This document shows, piece by piece, positions 1-7,195 of a DNA stretch of 32,396 nucleotides. The translations under genes and the position numbers were made by a program. Below the pieces are notes generated by a model. It was not told where the DNA came from. It saw nothing but the letters and a program-made list of their open reading frames with translations, and searched no databases. The stretch comes from an uncultured Lachnospiraceae bacterium (lineage in GTDB: Bacteria; Bacillota; Clostridia; Lachnospirales; Lachnospiraceae). The stretch's first letter is position 1. Each line of letters begins with the position of its first letter. Where the stretch lies: assembly GCA_910586645.1 (NCBI GenBank), contig CAJUIS010000026.1, positions 1 through 32,396 of the forward strand. Direction: 5' to 3'.

Positions 1-237
1 CTGTTTGTATCTGTCTTTCCCCCTTGGTCGGGAATCTCGGTTTGCAATTCACGAAGGCTGACCTGCTTATTTCTTTTCAGATACTTTTATTTTCCAAAAC
101 CGCTCTGTCCGCATCATTTCAGCGCTTCATAATTGGAAGTTTATGTAAAATATCCTCAGACAAAAATAAAATTTCACAGTTATACCCTCAGTGAATAAGG
201 GGATATACGCTATGCCGTTGTCAACGCAAAGCGCGCA

Positions 238-278
238 AAAAACGGAGCAGTGCAAACACAAGACACTGCTCCGTTTTT
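238..278 (-). terminator. Rho-independent terminator of the purine/wall operon
   Basis: A perfect 15-bp inverted repeat (238-252 and 264-278) with an 11-nt loop has a GC-rich core, GGAGCAGTG, and A5/T5 ends. On the minus strand it ends in a T-tract directly after, and overlapping, the stop codon of the metallophosphoesterase gene. It is the natural 3' end of the seven-gene minus-strand operon. No gene is recognisable in bases 1-237. Confidence 0.9.
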
Positions 279-1071
279 ATTTAATCGGAATTTCTTCTTC
301 CAGAATTTCTCTTTCTACACAGAGCGTACGTTCCGCTCTTGTTCCCATATACCACTTTACAAGGCTCATCCGCATATTTTCAATTTCCAGAACTGTAATC
401 CCCCAGGGATGGACACAGCTTCCAACATTGACATACAATTCATCTTCTACAAGATGCGGCCTGTGCGAATGTCCTGCAATCAGATAAATATCTTTACTTT
501 CCGCCGTTTCCGCCATATGCTTTTCATATTTATGGACTTTTCTGTGGTTTCTTGCGGCGCTTGTAGGATCGTTGACCCCAAACTGCTCTAACGGCTTCCA
601 CAGATACCGCACCAGAAAACGGGAAACCTTCCAGCAGACAGAATTAAAAAAATCCGCCTGATGTCCGTGGATTAAATGAACGTCCCGCCCGCCTTCCCGG
701 TTTTTCAGATAAATGCTTTCCGGCAGCTCATGTTTCAGCTCCATATCGTGATTTCCGTATATTTTACAGAACCTGTCTCTTTTTTTAAACTGTTCCATCT
801 TACGGTAAACTTCATTGTGCATTTCCTGTATCCTTGCCAGACTGCGGTTTTCCCACAATTCTTCCCCGTCTCCAAGTTCCAGATAATAAAACCCTTCCCG
901 AAAATAATATTCCAAAGCCGCAAAATACAGATGCTGATTCCTCAGAAAATTATCCGACATATTTCCACAGCCTCTGTGACAGTCGCTAAAAACAGCATAG
1001 CGGCTGCACTTGCAGAGAGGCAGAGCCGTTCCGTTTGAAAATGCCTGCGCAATCCTTTTTTCAAAGCTCAT
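277..1071 (-). CDS. Calcineurin-like metallophosphoesterase
   Basis: This protein of about 264 residues carries the ordered metal-ligand motifs of the calcineurin-like phosphoesterase superfamily: FSDCHRG, ELGDGEELWE, YGNHDME, LIHGHQ and IAGHSHRPH. These ligate a dinuclear metal centre. The spacing and the HRG after the first Asp recall LpxH/YbbF-like members, but a Gram-positive would not make lipid A, so the substrate is unknown. The start is the ATG at 1071, because it overlaps the stop of the upstream gene (ATGA), which suggests translational coupling. A longer frame to 1131 exists but would overlap the upstream gene by 64 bases. It is the last gene of the operon and no signal peptide is seen, so it is probably cytoplasmic. 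The family is clear; the reaction is not. Confidence 0.85.
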   Translation of the reverse strand: MSFEKRIAQAFSNGTALPLCKCSRYAVFSDCHRGCGNMSDNFLRNQHLYFAALEYYFREGFYYLELGDGEELWENRSLARIQEMHNEVYRKMEQFKKRDRFCKIYGNHDMELKHELPESIYLKNREGGRDVHLIHGHQADFFNSVCWKVSRFLVRYLWKPLEQFGVNDPTSAARNHRKVHKYEKHMAETAESKDIYLIAGHSHRPHLVEDELYVNVGSCVHPWGITVLEIENMRMSLVKWYMGTRAERTLCVEREILEEEIPIK

Positions 1072-1967
1072 CGCTTCACCCGTTTTTTTCTTCCAAACGA
1101 ATGAAGCCGCAGCATATGCCGAAAACACCACGGAAGCTGCTCATACAAAAACAGCGTCCTGTCCAGAGTACTCGTAAACGGCCTGCTCACTATCCGGTAT
1201 AACATACAATAAAAACGGTTCGCTTCCTGCACCAGTTTTCGATACAGTTTTTCCATTCCCCTGTAGGTTTGCGTCTGATCGAAAAGCACCGTCACCCTGC
1301 GGTTTCTGATACGGTACCGATCCGGCGCATATCCGGCTTCCAAAAATCCCTCGCAAAACGCCTGGGCCGCTTCTGAATCGGCAAACGTAATGCTTGCGCG
1401 CAGAACCAAATCTTTCGGTTCGGAAAACATACCCATTTTAAAAGCGGTAAGCCACCAATGATAGCCTTTTCTGGTAAACAGACGCCTTTCTTTTCGTTCC
1501 AGACATATTCCAAGCAGAGGCATTTCTTCATCGGAAACTGCATTATAATGTATCTTTCTCCTCTGCTCTTTTGGCGCCAGGCGGTTTGCATGATATACGC
1601 CCACTTCCGCTCCTGTATTGATTCCGTACTGCCCTTTCCAGAATTCAATCATCCATGTTTTTCCCCGGTAATCAAAGTATACCGGAAACGCGTCAATCAC
1701 CATATTAAATCTGGATGCAAGCCGATCGAACAGCGCCTCATACCCCTCTTTGCGCTGCCATGCGTGAATGAGGCTGACAAAAATATCCCAATTTGCATCA
1801 TATGCAAAACCAAACGGATGAATCAGTTCATTCAAAAGCGCAATTTTTTCATTTTTTCCCATTCTGCATATCTTTTGTCTGCACTTTTCTCTTCTCCATA
1901 AAAGCCATACAAACAAAAGCAGCAGAAAAAGCAAAACAGCAATTTTCAGAACTTTCAATAAATCCAC
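1068..1967 (-). CDS. DUF4474 domain protein with N-terminal membrane anchor
   Basis: From the GTG at 1967 this is a 299-residue protein. A hydrophobic segment near residues 5-24 (VLKIAVLLFLLLLFVWLLW) is followed by basic residues, giving one membrane anchor with a cytoplasmic body. The body contains YFDYRGKTWMIEFWKGQYG and KGYHWWLTAFKMG, which I recognise from memory as typical of DUF4474, a family of unknown function found in Lachnospiraceae and relatives. The GTG is chosen because AGAAAGGA lies five bases upstream; an ATG further upstream (2000) has no such site. The stop overlaps the next gene by ATGA. It lies 69 bases after the purine permease with no terminator between, so it belongs to the same operon. 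No catalytic motif is evident. Confidence 0.72.
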   Translation of the reverse strand: MDLLKVLKIAVLLFLLLLFVWLLWRREKCRQKICRMGKNEKIALLNELIHPFGFAYDANWDIFVSLIHAWQRKEGYEALFDRLASRFNMVIDAFPVYFDYRGKTWMIEFWKGQYGINTGAEVGVYHANRLAPKEQRRKIHYNAVSDEEMPLLGICLERKERRLFTRKGYHWWLTAFKMGMFSEPKDLVLRASITFADSEAAQAFCEGFLEAGYAPDRYRIRNRRVTVLFDQTQTYRGMEKLYRKLVQEANRFYCMLYRIVSRPFTSTLDRTLFLYEQLPWCFRHMLRLHSFGRKKRVKR

Positions 1968-2035
1968 GCCAATCCTTTCTTTTTTTACTACAATATGCAA
2001 AGAAAAGTGATTGGTGTGCGTAAAATGCTCCCGGA

Positions 2036-3403
2036 TTACAGGAATATATACTTACAGATAAACAACAGGGCCAGGATATACATTAACGGCGTAATTTTCC
2101 TGCTCCTGCCGCAGACTGCATTGATAATCACATAGGAAACCACCCCGATTGCAATTCCCTCCGAAATGCTGTACACCAGAGGCATCGCAATCATGCAAAG
2201 ATACGCCGGAACCGCTTCTGCCGCATCTTCAAAATCTATGTTTAAAATCGCGGACACCATTAAAAAGCCTACGAAAATCAGCGCCGGCGCCGTTGCAAAT
2301 CCCGGAATCGCCGTAAAAATCGGCGCAAAGAAGATTGCCAGCAAAAATAAAAATCCCGTCACTACAGAAGCGAGCCCTGTCCTGGCCCCTTCCCCGACGC
2401 CCGCAGAACTTTCCACAAATGTAGTCGTCGTAGAAGTCCCGAGAACGGCTCCCGCAGACGTCGCAATCGCATCGGCAAGAAGCGCCGGTTTAATCTTTGG
2501 CAGTTTGTCGTTTTTGTCCAGCATACCCGCTTTCGAAGACACGCCGATTAACGTTCCTATCGTATCAAACATATCCACAAACAGGAAAGACAGCAGCACC
2601 ACAATAAAGTTAAAGATCCCCACTCCGGAAAAATCCGCGCTGAAGCACTGCCCAAACGTTTTTCCGATTGCCGAAAAGTCTGTCATGGCCATCGAAGGAT
2701 ACAGCGAATAAAAACCATTTTCCGCATCAATCGTATAAATCCCGGCAGCCTGTGCCAGCATACCAAGCGCCCATGTAACGACAATGCCGATTAAAATAGA
2801 GCCTTTTACGCCTTTGATGTATAAAACCGCCGTAACCAAAAGACCAATCAGTGCGAGAACTGCGCAAATGCCCTGCGTATGCCAGTTTCCGGCAAAATCC
2901 ACATAGGATACAAGCGTAGAATCGTTTGCAACGACAATGTGCGCTCCCTGAAGCCCGATAAACGCAATAAACAATCCGATTCCCGCACTCACGCCTTTTT
3001 TCAGCGTGCCCGGAATCGCATCAAAAATCGCCTCTCTGACATTTGTAAGGGATAATACAATAAAAATCAGTCCCTCAATAAATACCGCCATTAAAGCCAC
3101 CTGCCAGGAATACCCCATCGCACCGCAGACAGTAAAGGAGAAATAGGCGTTTAATCCCATCCCCGGAGCCAGCGCAAACGGATAATTGGCAAGAAGCGCC
3201 ATTGCAAGCGTCCCGATAAAAGAAGCCAGGCAGGTCGCAATCAGCACAGCCGTAGCGTCCATATTGGAACCAAATTCATTTGCAAGCATACTCGGATTTA
3301 CCGCAAGAATATACGCCATTGTCATAAATGTCGTAATTCCGGCAACAACTTCCGTCTTTACGGTTGTGTGGTTTTCACTTAACTTAAAATATTTCTCTAA
3401 CAT
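2036..3403 (-). CDS. NCS2 family purine permease (AzgA/PbuG type)
   Basis: A polytopic membrane protein of about 455 residues. It starts MLEKYFKLSENHTTVKTE, the usual opening of the NCS2 adenine/guanine/hypoxanthine permeases, followed by GITTFMTMAYILAVNP. Later motifs of the family, LFVDMFDTIGTLIGVSSKAG and GTSTTTTFVESSAGVGEGAR, lie in the substrate-binding region. It should import a purine base with protons. The neighbouring apt gene would convert adenine to AMP, so adenine or a related base is a reasonable substrate, but the sequence does not settle which. An ATG at 3409 is also possible, but the AGGAG sits only three bases before it and nine before the ATG at 3403, and homologues begin at MLEK. 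No purine riboswitch precedes it. Confidence 0.9.
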   Translation of the reverse strand: MLEKYFKLSENHTTVKTEVVAGITTFMTMAYILAVNPSMLANEFGSNMDATAVLIATCLASFIGTLAMALLANYPFALAPGMGLNAYFSFTVCGAMGYSWQVALMAVFIEGLIFIVLSLTNVREAIFDAIPGTLKKGVSAGIGLFIAFIGLQGAHIVVANDSTLVSYVDFAGNWHTQGICAVLALIGLLVTAVLYIKGVKGSILIGIVVTWALGMLAQAAGIYTIDAENGFYSLYPSMAMTDFSAIGKTFGQCFSADFSGVGIFNFIVVLLSFLFVDMFDTIGTLIGVSSKAGMLDKNDKLPKIKPALLADAIATSAGAVLGTSTTTTFVESSAGVGEGARTGLASVVTGFLFLLAIFFAPIFTAIPGFATAPALIFVGFLMVSAILNIDFEDAAEAVPAYLCMIAMPLVYSISEGIAIGVVSYVIINAVCGRSRKITPLMYILALLFICKYIFL

Positions 3404-3421
3404 TCTCATACTCTCCTGTTT

Positions 3422-3946
3422 TTAATTGCCTTCATATGTAATGACAGACGCCACTTCATATTTCTCAAGCCTGTCCCTGCCTTTTAACCCGGCAAGCTCC
3501 ATTAAGAAAATAATTTTTACAACTTCGCCGCCCAGTTCCTCAATCAGCTTTGTGCAGGCTTCAATCGTTCCGCCTGTTGCGATCAGGTCATCCACTAAAA
3601 TCGCCTTCTGCCCCGGGACAATCGAATCCCTGTGCATTTCAATCTCTGCGCTTCCATATTCCAGATCGTATTTCGCCGCGATTGTTTCACAGGGAAGCTT
3701 CCCTTTTTTCCGAACGGGAACAAACGGTTTTGAAAGCGCATAGGCAATCGGCACGCCAAAAATAAACCCTCTGGATTCCGTACCGACGACTACGTCAAAC
3801 TCAACGCCGTCCAGCAATTTTATCATGGAATCAATCGCCAGTTTCAGCCCGTCGGCATCCTGCAAAACCGTTGTCACATCCCGAAAGATAATTCCTTTTT
3901 CCGGAAAATCCGGTATATCCCTTACGTATTCTTCTATTTTTTTCAT
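3422..3946 (-). CDS. apt: Adenine phosphoribosyltransferase
   Basis: A 174-residue enzyme that makes AMP from adenine and PRPP in purine salvage. Visible family marks are the N-terminal IPDFPEKGIIFRDVT, the flexible-loop region FVPVRKKGKLPCETI, and the PRPP-binding motif AILVDDLIATGGT. Length equals the usual bacterial Apt (about 170-180). The ATG at 3946 is preceded by a near-perfect GGAGGTGCAAAAG site, so the longer frame starting at 3991 is not used. It follows the methionine aminopeptidase gene by 25 bases and precedes the purine permease by about 20 bases, so uptake and conversion of a purine base are transcribed together. Confidence 0.96.
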   Translation of the reverse strand: MKKIEEYVRDIPDFPEKGIIFRDVTTVLQDADGLKLAIDSMIKLLDGVEFDVVVGTESRGFIFGVPIAYALSKPFVPVRKKGKLPCETIAAKYDLEYGSAEIEMHRDSIVPGQKAILVDDLIATGGTIEACTKLIEELGGEVVKIIFLMELAGLKGRDRLEKYEVASVITYEGN

Positions 3947-3971
3947 CTTTTGCACCTCCTTTCCAAGCCGC

Positions 3972-4847
3972 CTAATGCGACAAAATCTCATATCCGTCTT
4001 CCGTTACCAGCACCTGAACCTCCCACTGGGCGGAAGGCATGCCGTCTTTTGTATAGGCTGTCCATCCGTTCCCATCGTCGATATAAATTTCCACCTGGCC
4101 CATGTTAATCATCGGTTCTATCGTAAAAACCATACCGGGAACCATCAGCATCTCCGTTCCCCGTTTGCTGTTGTAGCTCACCCATGGATCCTCGTGAAAT
4201 TCAAGCCCGACGCCGTGGCCGCCGATTTCCCGCACAACCGTATAGCCATGCGCAAAGGCATAGTCGTGGATTGCCTGTCCCATATCGCCAAGAAACCCCC
4301 ATGGCTTTACTTCTTTTAATCCCACGTCTATGCACTCTCTGGCCACCCTCACCAGCCTCTTTTTCTCCGGGCTCACTTCTCCAATGCAGAACATTCTGGA
4401 AGAATCGGAATAATATCCGTTCAGTCTCGTCGAAATATCCACATTTAAAATGTCCCCTTCTTTTAAAATGTCCGCTTCCGAAGGGATGCCGTGACAAACC
4501 TGTTCATTTATGGAAGTGCAGGAGCTTTTCGGAAACCCCTGATAATTCAGCGTCGCAGGGAATCCCCCCATACGTGTTGTCTTATCATACACCATCCGGT
4601 CGATTTCTTCCGTACTCATACCCGCTTTTATATTTTCGGCCACGTAATCCAGTACGGCAATGTTAATTTTTGCGCTTTCCCTGATTCCTGCAATCTGATC
4701 CGCCGTTTTTATTATATCCTGATCCGGAACGATATGCCCTTCCTCTTTAAATTTTAAAATTTTTTCATCAAAAGCCATATGGCAGGCTTTGTATTTCCTG
4801 CCGCTTCTGCACCAGCAGGGATCGTTTCTTCCTATTTTGTGTGACAT
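3972..4847 (-). CDS. map: Type I methionine aminopeptidase with N-terminal SEC-C zinc motif
   Basis: A 291-residue enzyme that removes initiator methionine from new proteins. The first 25 residues hold a SEC-C-type zinc motif (NDPCWCRSGRKYKACH), absent from the shorter E. coli-type enzyme of about 264 residues. The catalytic domain shows the five metal ligands in context: NVDIST and YYSDSSRMF (Asp), GHGVGLEFHEDP (His), FTIEPM (Glu) and WEVQVLVT (Glu), plus QVCHGIPSE for the substrate-side His. The start is the ATG at 4847 behind GGAAGGG; a TTG at 4862 is less likely. SEC-C-bearing MetAPs are known in Clostridia, and the zinc motif may mediate contact with ribosome or other proteins (inference). 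It sits in mid-operon, 16 bases after its upstream neighbour. Confidence 0.94.
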   Translation of the reverse strand: MSHKIGRNDPCWCRSGRKYKACHMAFDEKILKFKEEGHIVPDQDIIKTADQIAGIRESAKINIAVLDYVAENIKAGMSTEEIDRMVYDKTTRMGGFPATLNYQGFPKSSCTSINEQVCHGIPSEADILKEGDILNVDISTRLNGYYSDSSRMFCIGEVSPEKKRLVRVARECIDVGLKEVKPWGFLGDMGQAIHDYAFAHGYTVVREIGGHGVGLEFHEDPWVSYNSKRGTEMLMVPGMVFTIEPMINMGQVEIYIDDGNGWTAYTKDGMPSAQWEVQVLVTEDGYEILSH

Positions 4848-4863
4848 AATATCCCTTCCCAAG

Positions 4864-5529
4864 TCAATTTACTGTAATGTTTCCAAAATTCAGACGTTTC
4901 CAGAGCTTTTCATTCGTTTCGTATGTATGATCCTTCAGAATTTTTTTATATTCGCTCCCGTTTGCATTATACATCTCAAACTCAAATCCTTTGTCCTCCG
5001 CAAGCATCTGCTGTTTTTTCTGTGCAAGCGCCATGTGATAAAACGTCTCTCCAATCTCCTCGAAAGACACGCCAAGGCGCCTTTGCCCCTCTTCCTCCAA
5101 ATCGTTCCAGAAATCCATTTTCTGGTTTTCCATATATGCCGTTTCTTCCTTTGTCAGCTCAAGCCCTTCGCTTTTGGCCATCTTATAAAAAATTTCATCG
5201 TGCACGGCATACTCTATCAGCGCATCTCTTGCCTCCACTCTGACAAAAGAGCCGTTTGTGTGTGCGTTCCAGTATTTCTGAGGCTGCTTTAGATCGTACG
5301 CCCTTGCCTGTTTCTGAACTTTGCTTTCCTGGCTTGCAAGATAAAACGCCAAATCCTTAAGCTGATATTCCTCTCCGTCTATCGTAAGGGCCGTATCCTC
5401 CATATGGCTGGCATAGGGCAGGTTTGCAAAGCTTTTGTTCCGATACCACATGGCCATCACAACGATTCCCATCACAAGCATCATAACAGCGGAAATGCTC
5501 AGGCCCTGCGGCCTTTTTCTCGCACTCAT
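4864..5529 (-). CDS. Membrane-anchored SurA/PrsA N-domain-like protein, no PPIase domain
   Basis: A 221-residue protein with one hydrophobic segment at about residues 12-27 (SAVMMLVMGIVVMAMW), then an extracytoplasmic part rich in helices. The region with LTIDGEEYQLKDLAFYLASQE, DALIEYAVHDEIFYKMAKSEGLELT and the following helices resembles the N-terminal chaperone domain of SurA/PrsA-type foldases (an inherently disordered start, a DALI..Y...A...GL.LT helix pair). The protein ends before any parvulin domain, so it would be a holdase-like factor at most. Its SD (GAGGAGGG) lies inside the end of the NlpC/P60 gene, and one base separates the stop and start, so the two are probably made together. 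A role in folding or exporting the secreted peptidase is inference. Remote similarity only. Confidence 0.55.
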   Translation of the reverse strand: MSARKRPQGLSISAVMMLVMGIVVMAMWYRNKSFANLPYASHMEDTALTIDGEEYQLKDLAFYLASQESKVQKQARAYDLKQPQKYWNAHTNGSFVRVEARDALIEYAVHDEIFYKMAKSEGLELTKEETAYMENQKMDFWNDLEEEGQRRLGVSFEEIGETFYHMALAQKKQQMLAEDKGFEFEMYNANGSEYKKILKDHTYETNEKLWKRLNFGNITVN

Positions 5530-5530
5530 G

Positions 5531-6808
5531 TCAGAGAACCCTCCTCACCGCCACAATTGTGCGGTATGTAGCCGAACTTGTCGTAATCCCGACGGCTGTG
5601 CTCTGCGCATGTACGATTCTTCCGCCGCCCATATAAATTCCTACGTGTCCGGAATAGCAAATCAAATCGCCCGGCTGTGCATTCGCATAACTGACTGCTT
5701 TTCCGCAGCCCTGCAGCGCGGCCGAACTATGCGGCAGGCTGATGCCAAAATGCGCAAACACACTCATAACAAATCCGGAACAGTCCGCCCCGTTCGTCAG
5801 GCTTGTGCCTCCCCAGACATAGGGGTTTCCAACAAACTGCGTCGCATAGGAAACGACGTCGCCTCCGCTGACGCCCGTGGAATAGCCCGGATTTGCGCCT
5901 CCTCCGCTGTCGGCATTATCCTGGGAAGGCTCCTTGCTTCCTCCTTCATTGTCCCCTCCTGCAGAGCCGCCGGAAGATGCGCCGCTTTCACCGCTCCCGT
6001 TTCCGGCCCGGTTTGCGCTTTCTCTTTCCGCTTCAGCGGCCGCAGCCCGGCGCGCCGCTTCCGCCGCTTCTTTCTGCCTGAGCTCTTCTTCTTTGATAAT
6101 CTGGTTCTGCGCCGCAATCGTCTCTTTAAACTTTACCGCAGCCGCCTGCGCCGCAACCAGTTGATTGTCATAATTTCCCATCTGGGAGCGCTTATCCGCC
6201 AGAATCGTTTCAAGAGAAGTCTGCTGTAACGCATACTCTGCCTGCATACTCTCAAGCTCCGCTTTTTCCGTCTCTACTGTATTTTTGAGCTTTGCCACCT
6301 GCTGCACCGTATTCTTATACTGCGTCAGAAGATTCCTGTCATACTCATAGATGTCTGAAACGTATTCCACCCGGTTTAAAAAATCCGACATATCCGCCGA
6401 GCCTAACAGCGTCTCAATCATCGCCGTATCGCCCCGCTCATACATAAACTGGATTCTCTTTTTCATGGAAGCATACTGTTTTGCCTCCGTCTCCTGCGCA
6501 TCCGCAAGATCGGCAGTCACCTGCTCCAACTGTTTATTCTTATCGTCAAGCTCGTCCTCTAAAATGCCAATGTTTACCAAAAGATTTACAAGCTCCGCGT
6601 CCTTCTTGTCGATCTCATTCTGCAAGGCAGACTGCTGCTTTTCAATATCTTCTATTTTCCTGTTGGCTTCATTTAACTCCGCTTCCGCTTTCTTCTTCTC
6701 GTTCTTCGCTTTGTTCATCGTGCTGGCATTTACCGCCTGAAAATGTGTAACTGCCAGAGCTGAAATCAAAATCGCCGCCGTCAATTGTATTTTTCTTCGT
6801 CTTTTCAC
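5531..6808 (-). CDS. Secreted NlpC/P60 peptidoglycan hydrolase with coiled-coil N-terminal domain
   Basis: A 425-residue secreted wall hydrolase. Residues 1-28 form a Sec signal peptide (KRRRK followed by TAAILISALAVTHFQAVNA). Residues 30-250 form a long coiled coil of the PcsB/CwlO type, which in that family holds the enzyme inactive until it meets an FtsEX-like partner. A Gly/Ser/Asn/Glu linker (about 265-312) leads to an NlpC/P60 domain. The catalytic triad is visible: Cys343 (ADCSGF), His388 (SGHVGIY) and His400 (RIVHAQ). The predicted activity is cleavage of peptide stems in peptidoglycan (D-gamma-glutamyl-mDAP type). The start is a GTG with AGGAGGG five bases upstream. It is the first gene of the operon, under the promoter at 6853-6881. 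Confidence 0.92.
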   Translation of the reverse strand: MKRRRKIQLTAAILISALAVTHFQAVNASTMNKAKNEKKKAEAELNEANRKIEDIEKQQSALQNEIDKKDAELVNLLVNIGILEDELDDKNKQLEQVTADLADAQETEAKQYASMKKRIQFMYERGDTAMIETLLGSADMSDFLNRVEYVSDIYEYDRNLLTQYKNTVQQVAKLKNTVETEKAELESMQAEYALQQTSLETILADKRSQMGNYDNQLVAAQAAAVKFKETIAAQNQIIKEEELRQKEAAEAARRAAAAEAERESANRAGNGSGESGASSGGSAGGDNEGGSKEPSQDNADSGGGANPGYSTGVSGGDVVSYATQFVGNPYVWGGTSLTNGADCSGFVMSVFAHFGISLPHSSAALQGCGKAVSYANAQPGDLICYSGHVGIYMGGGRIVHAQSTAVGITTSSATYRTIVAVRRVL

Positions 6809-6852
6809 GCATTCCCTCCTGTTCCTGTAATTTTGAAAAGGCTGCCTGCTTC

Positions 6853-6881
6853 ATTATAACATTGCAGTTTTGATTCTACAA
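6853..6881 (-). promoter_or_regulatory. Sigma-A promoter of the NlpC/P60-map-apt operon
   Basis: On the minus strand a TTGTAG -35 box (6876-6881) and a perfect TATAAT -10 box (6853-6858) are separated by exactly 17 bp. The box pair lies about 45 bases upstream of the GTG start of the NlpC/P60 gene, with AGGAGGG in between. No other good promoter is seen before 2 kb, so this probably drives the whole seven-gene unit. Confidence 0.8.
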
Positions 6882-6895
6882 GTGGATACCGCAAG

Positions 6896-6921
6896 AAAAA
6901 CAGACCGCCTGAAACGGTCTG
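6896..6921 (-). terminator. Rho-independent terminator downstream of sipL
   Basis: A 7-bp GC-rich stem CAGACCG/CGGTCTG (6901-6907 with 6915-6921) and a 7-nt loop are followed on the minus strand by TTTTT. It ends transcription coming from sipL and the surface-protein remnant, just upstream of the next operon promoter. Confidence 0.85.
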
Positions 6922-6983
6922 CCTTCCTTTGTTTCTTCTTTTACACCATCTTTTTCATATTTAAGGGAGAAAACAAAAACTCT

Positions 6984-7190
6984 TTATTTTACTTTTATGT
7001 TCTTCTTACTGCTGTAAGCTCCGTAAATCGTCATGTCGCTCACTGTTTTGTACGCCCGGACGCGTATATAATATTTCTTTTTACTCTTCAGTCCCTTTAA
7101 TGTAAGTTTTGTCTTATTTCCTTTTACCGTCTTTGTCACAGCCAACCCCCACCTGCATGAGCTTGGATTACGCATCGTGGAAGAAACCGT
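6984..7190 (-). pseudogene. C-terminal remnant of a fibronectin-III-like surface protein
   Basis: The frame encodes only the last strands of a repeat common in secreted Lachnospiraceae proteins: VTKTVKGNKTKLTLKGLK, then KKYYIRVRAYKTV, then YGAYSSKKNIKVK and a stop. The upstream part of the domain is missing. Reading back, the frame runs into the 3' end of sipL without a signal peptide or ribosome binding site. The N-terminal residues before VTKTVKG (RNPSSCRWGLA) do not fit the family, which suggests a breakpoint near 7130. I call it debris of a larger gene lost by deletion rather than a working 63-residue protein. Confidence 0.6.
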
Positions 7191-7195
7191 TCCGC

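Noticed and set aside
1..237. Possible small gene or structured RNA at the left edge
   Set aside because: No frame with a ribosome binding site and no recognisable riboswitch core; only the terminator at 238-278 is clear.
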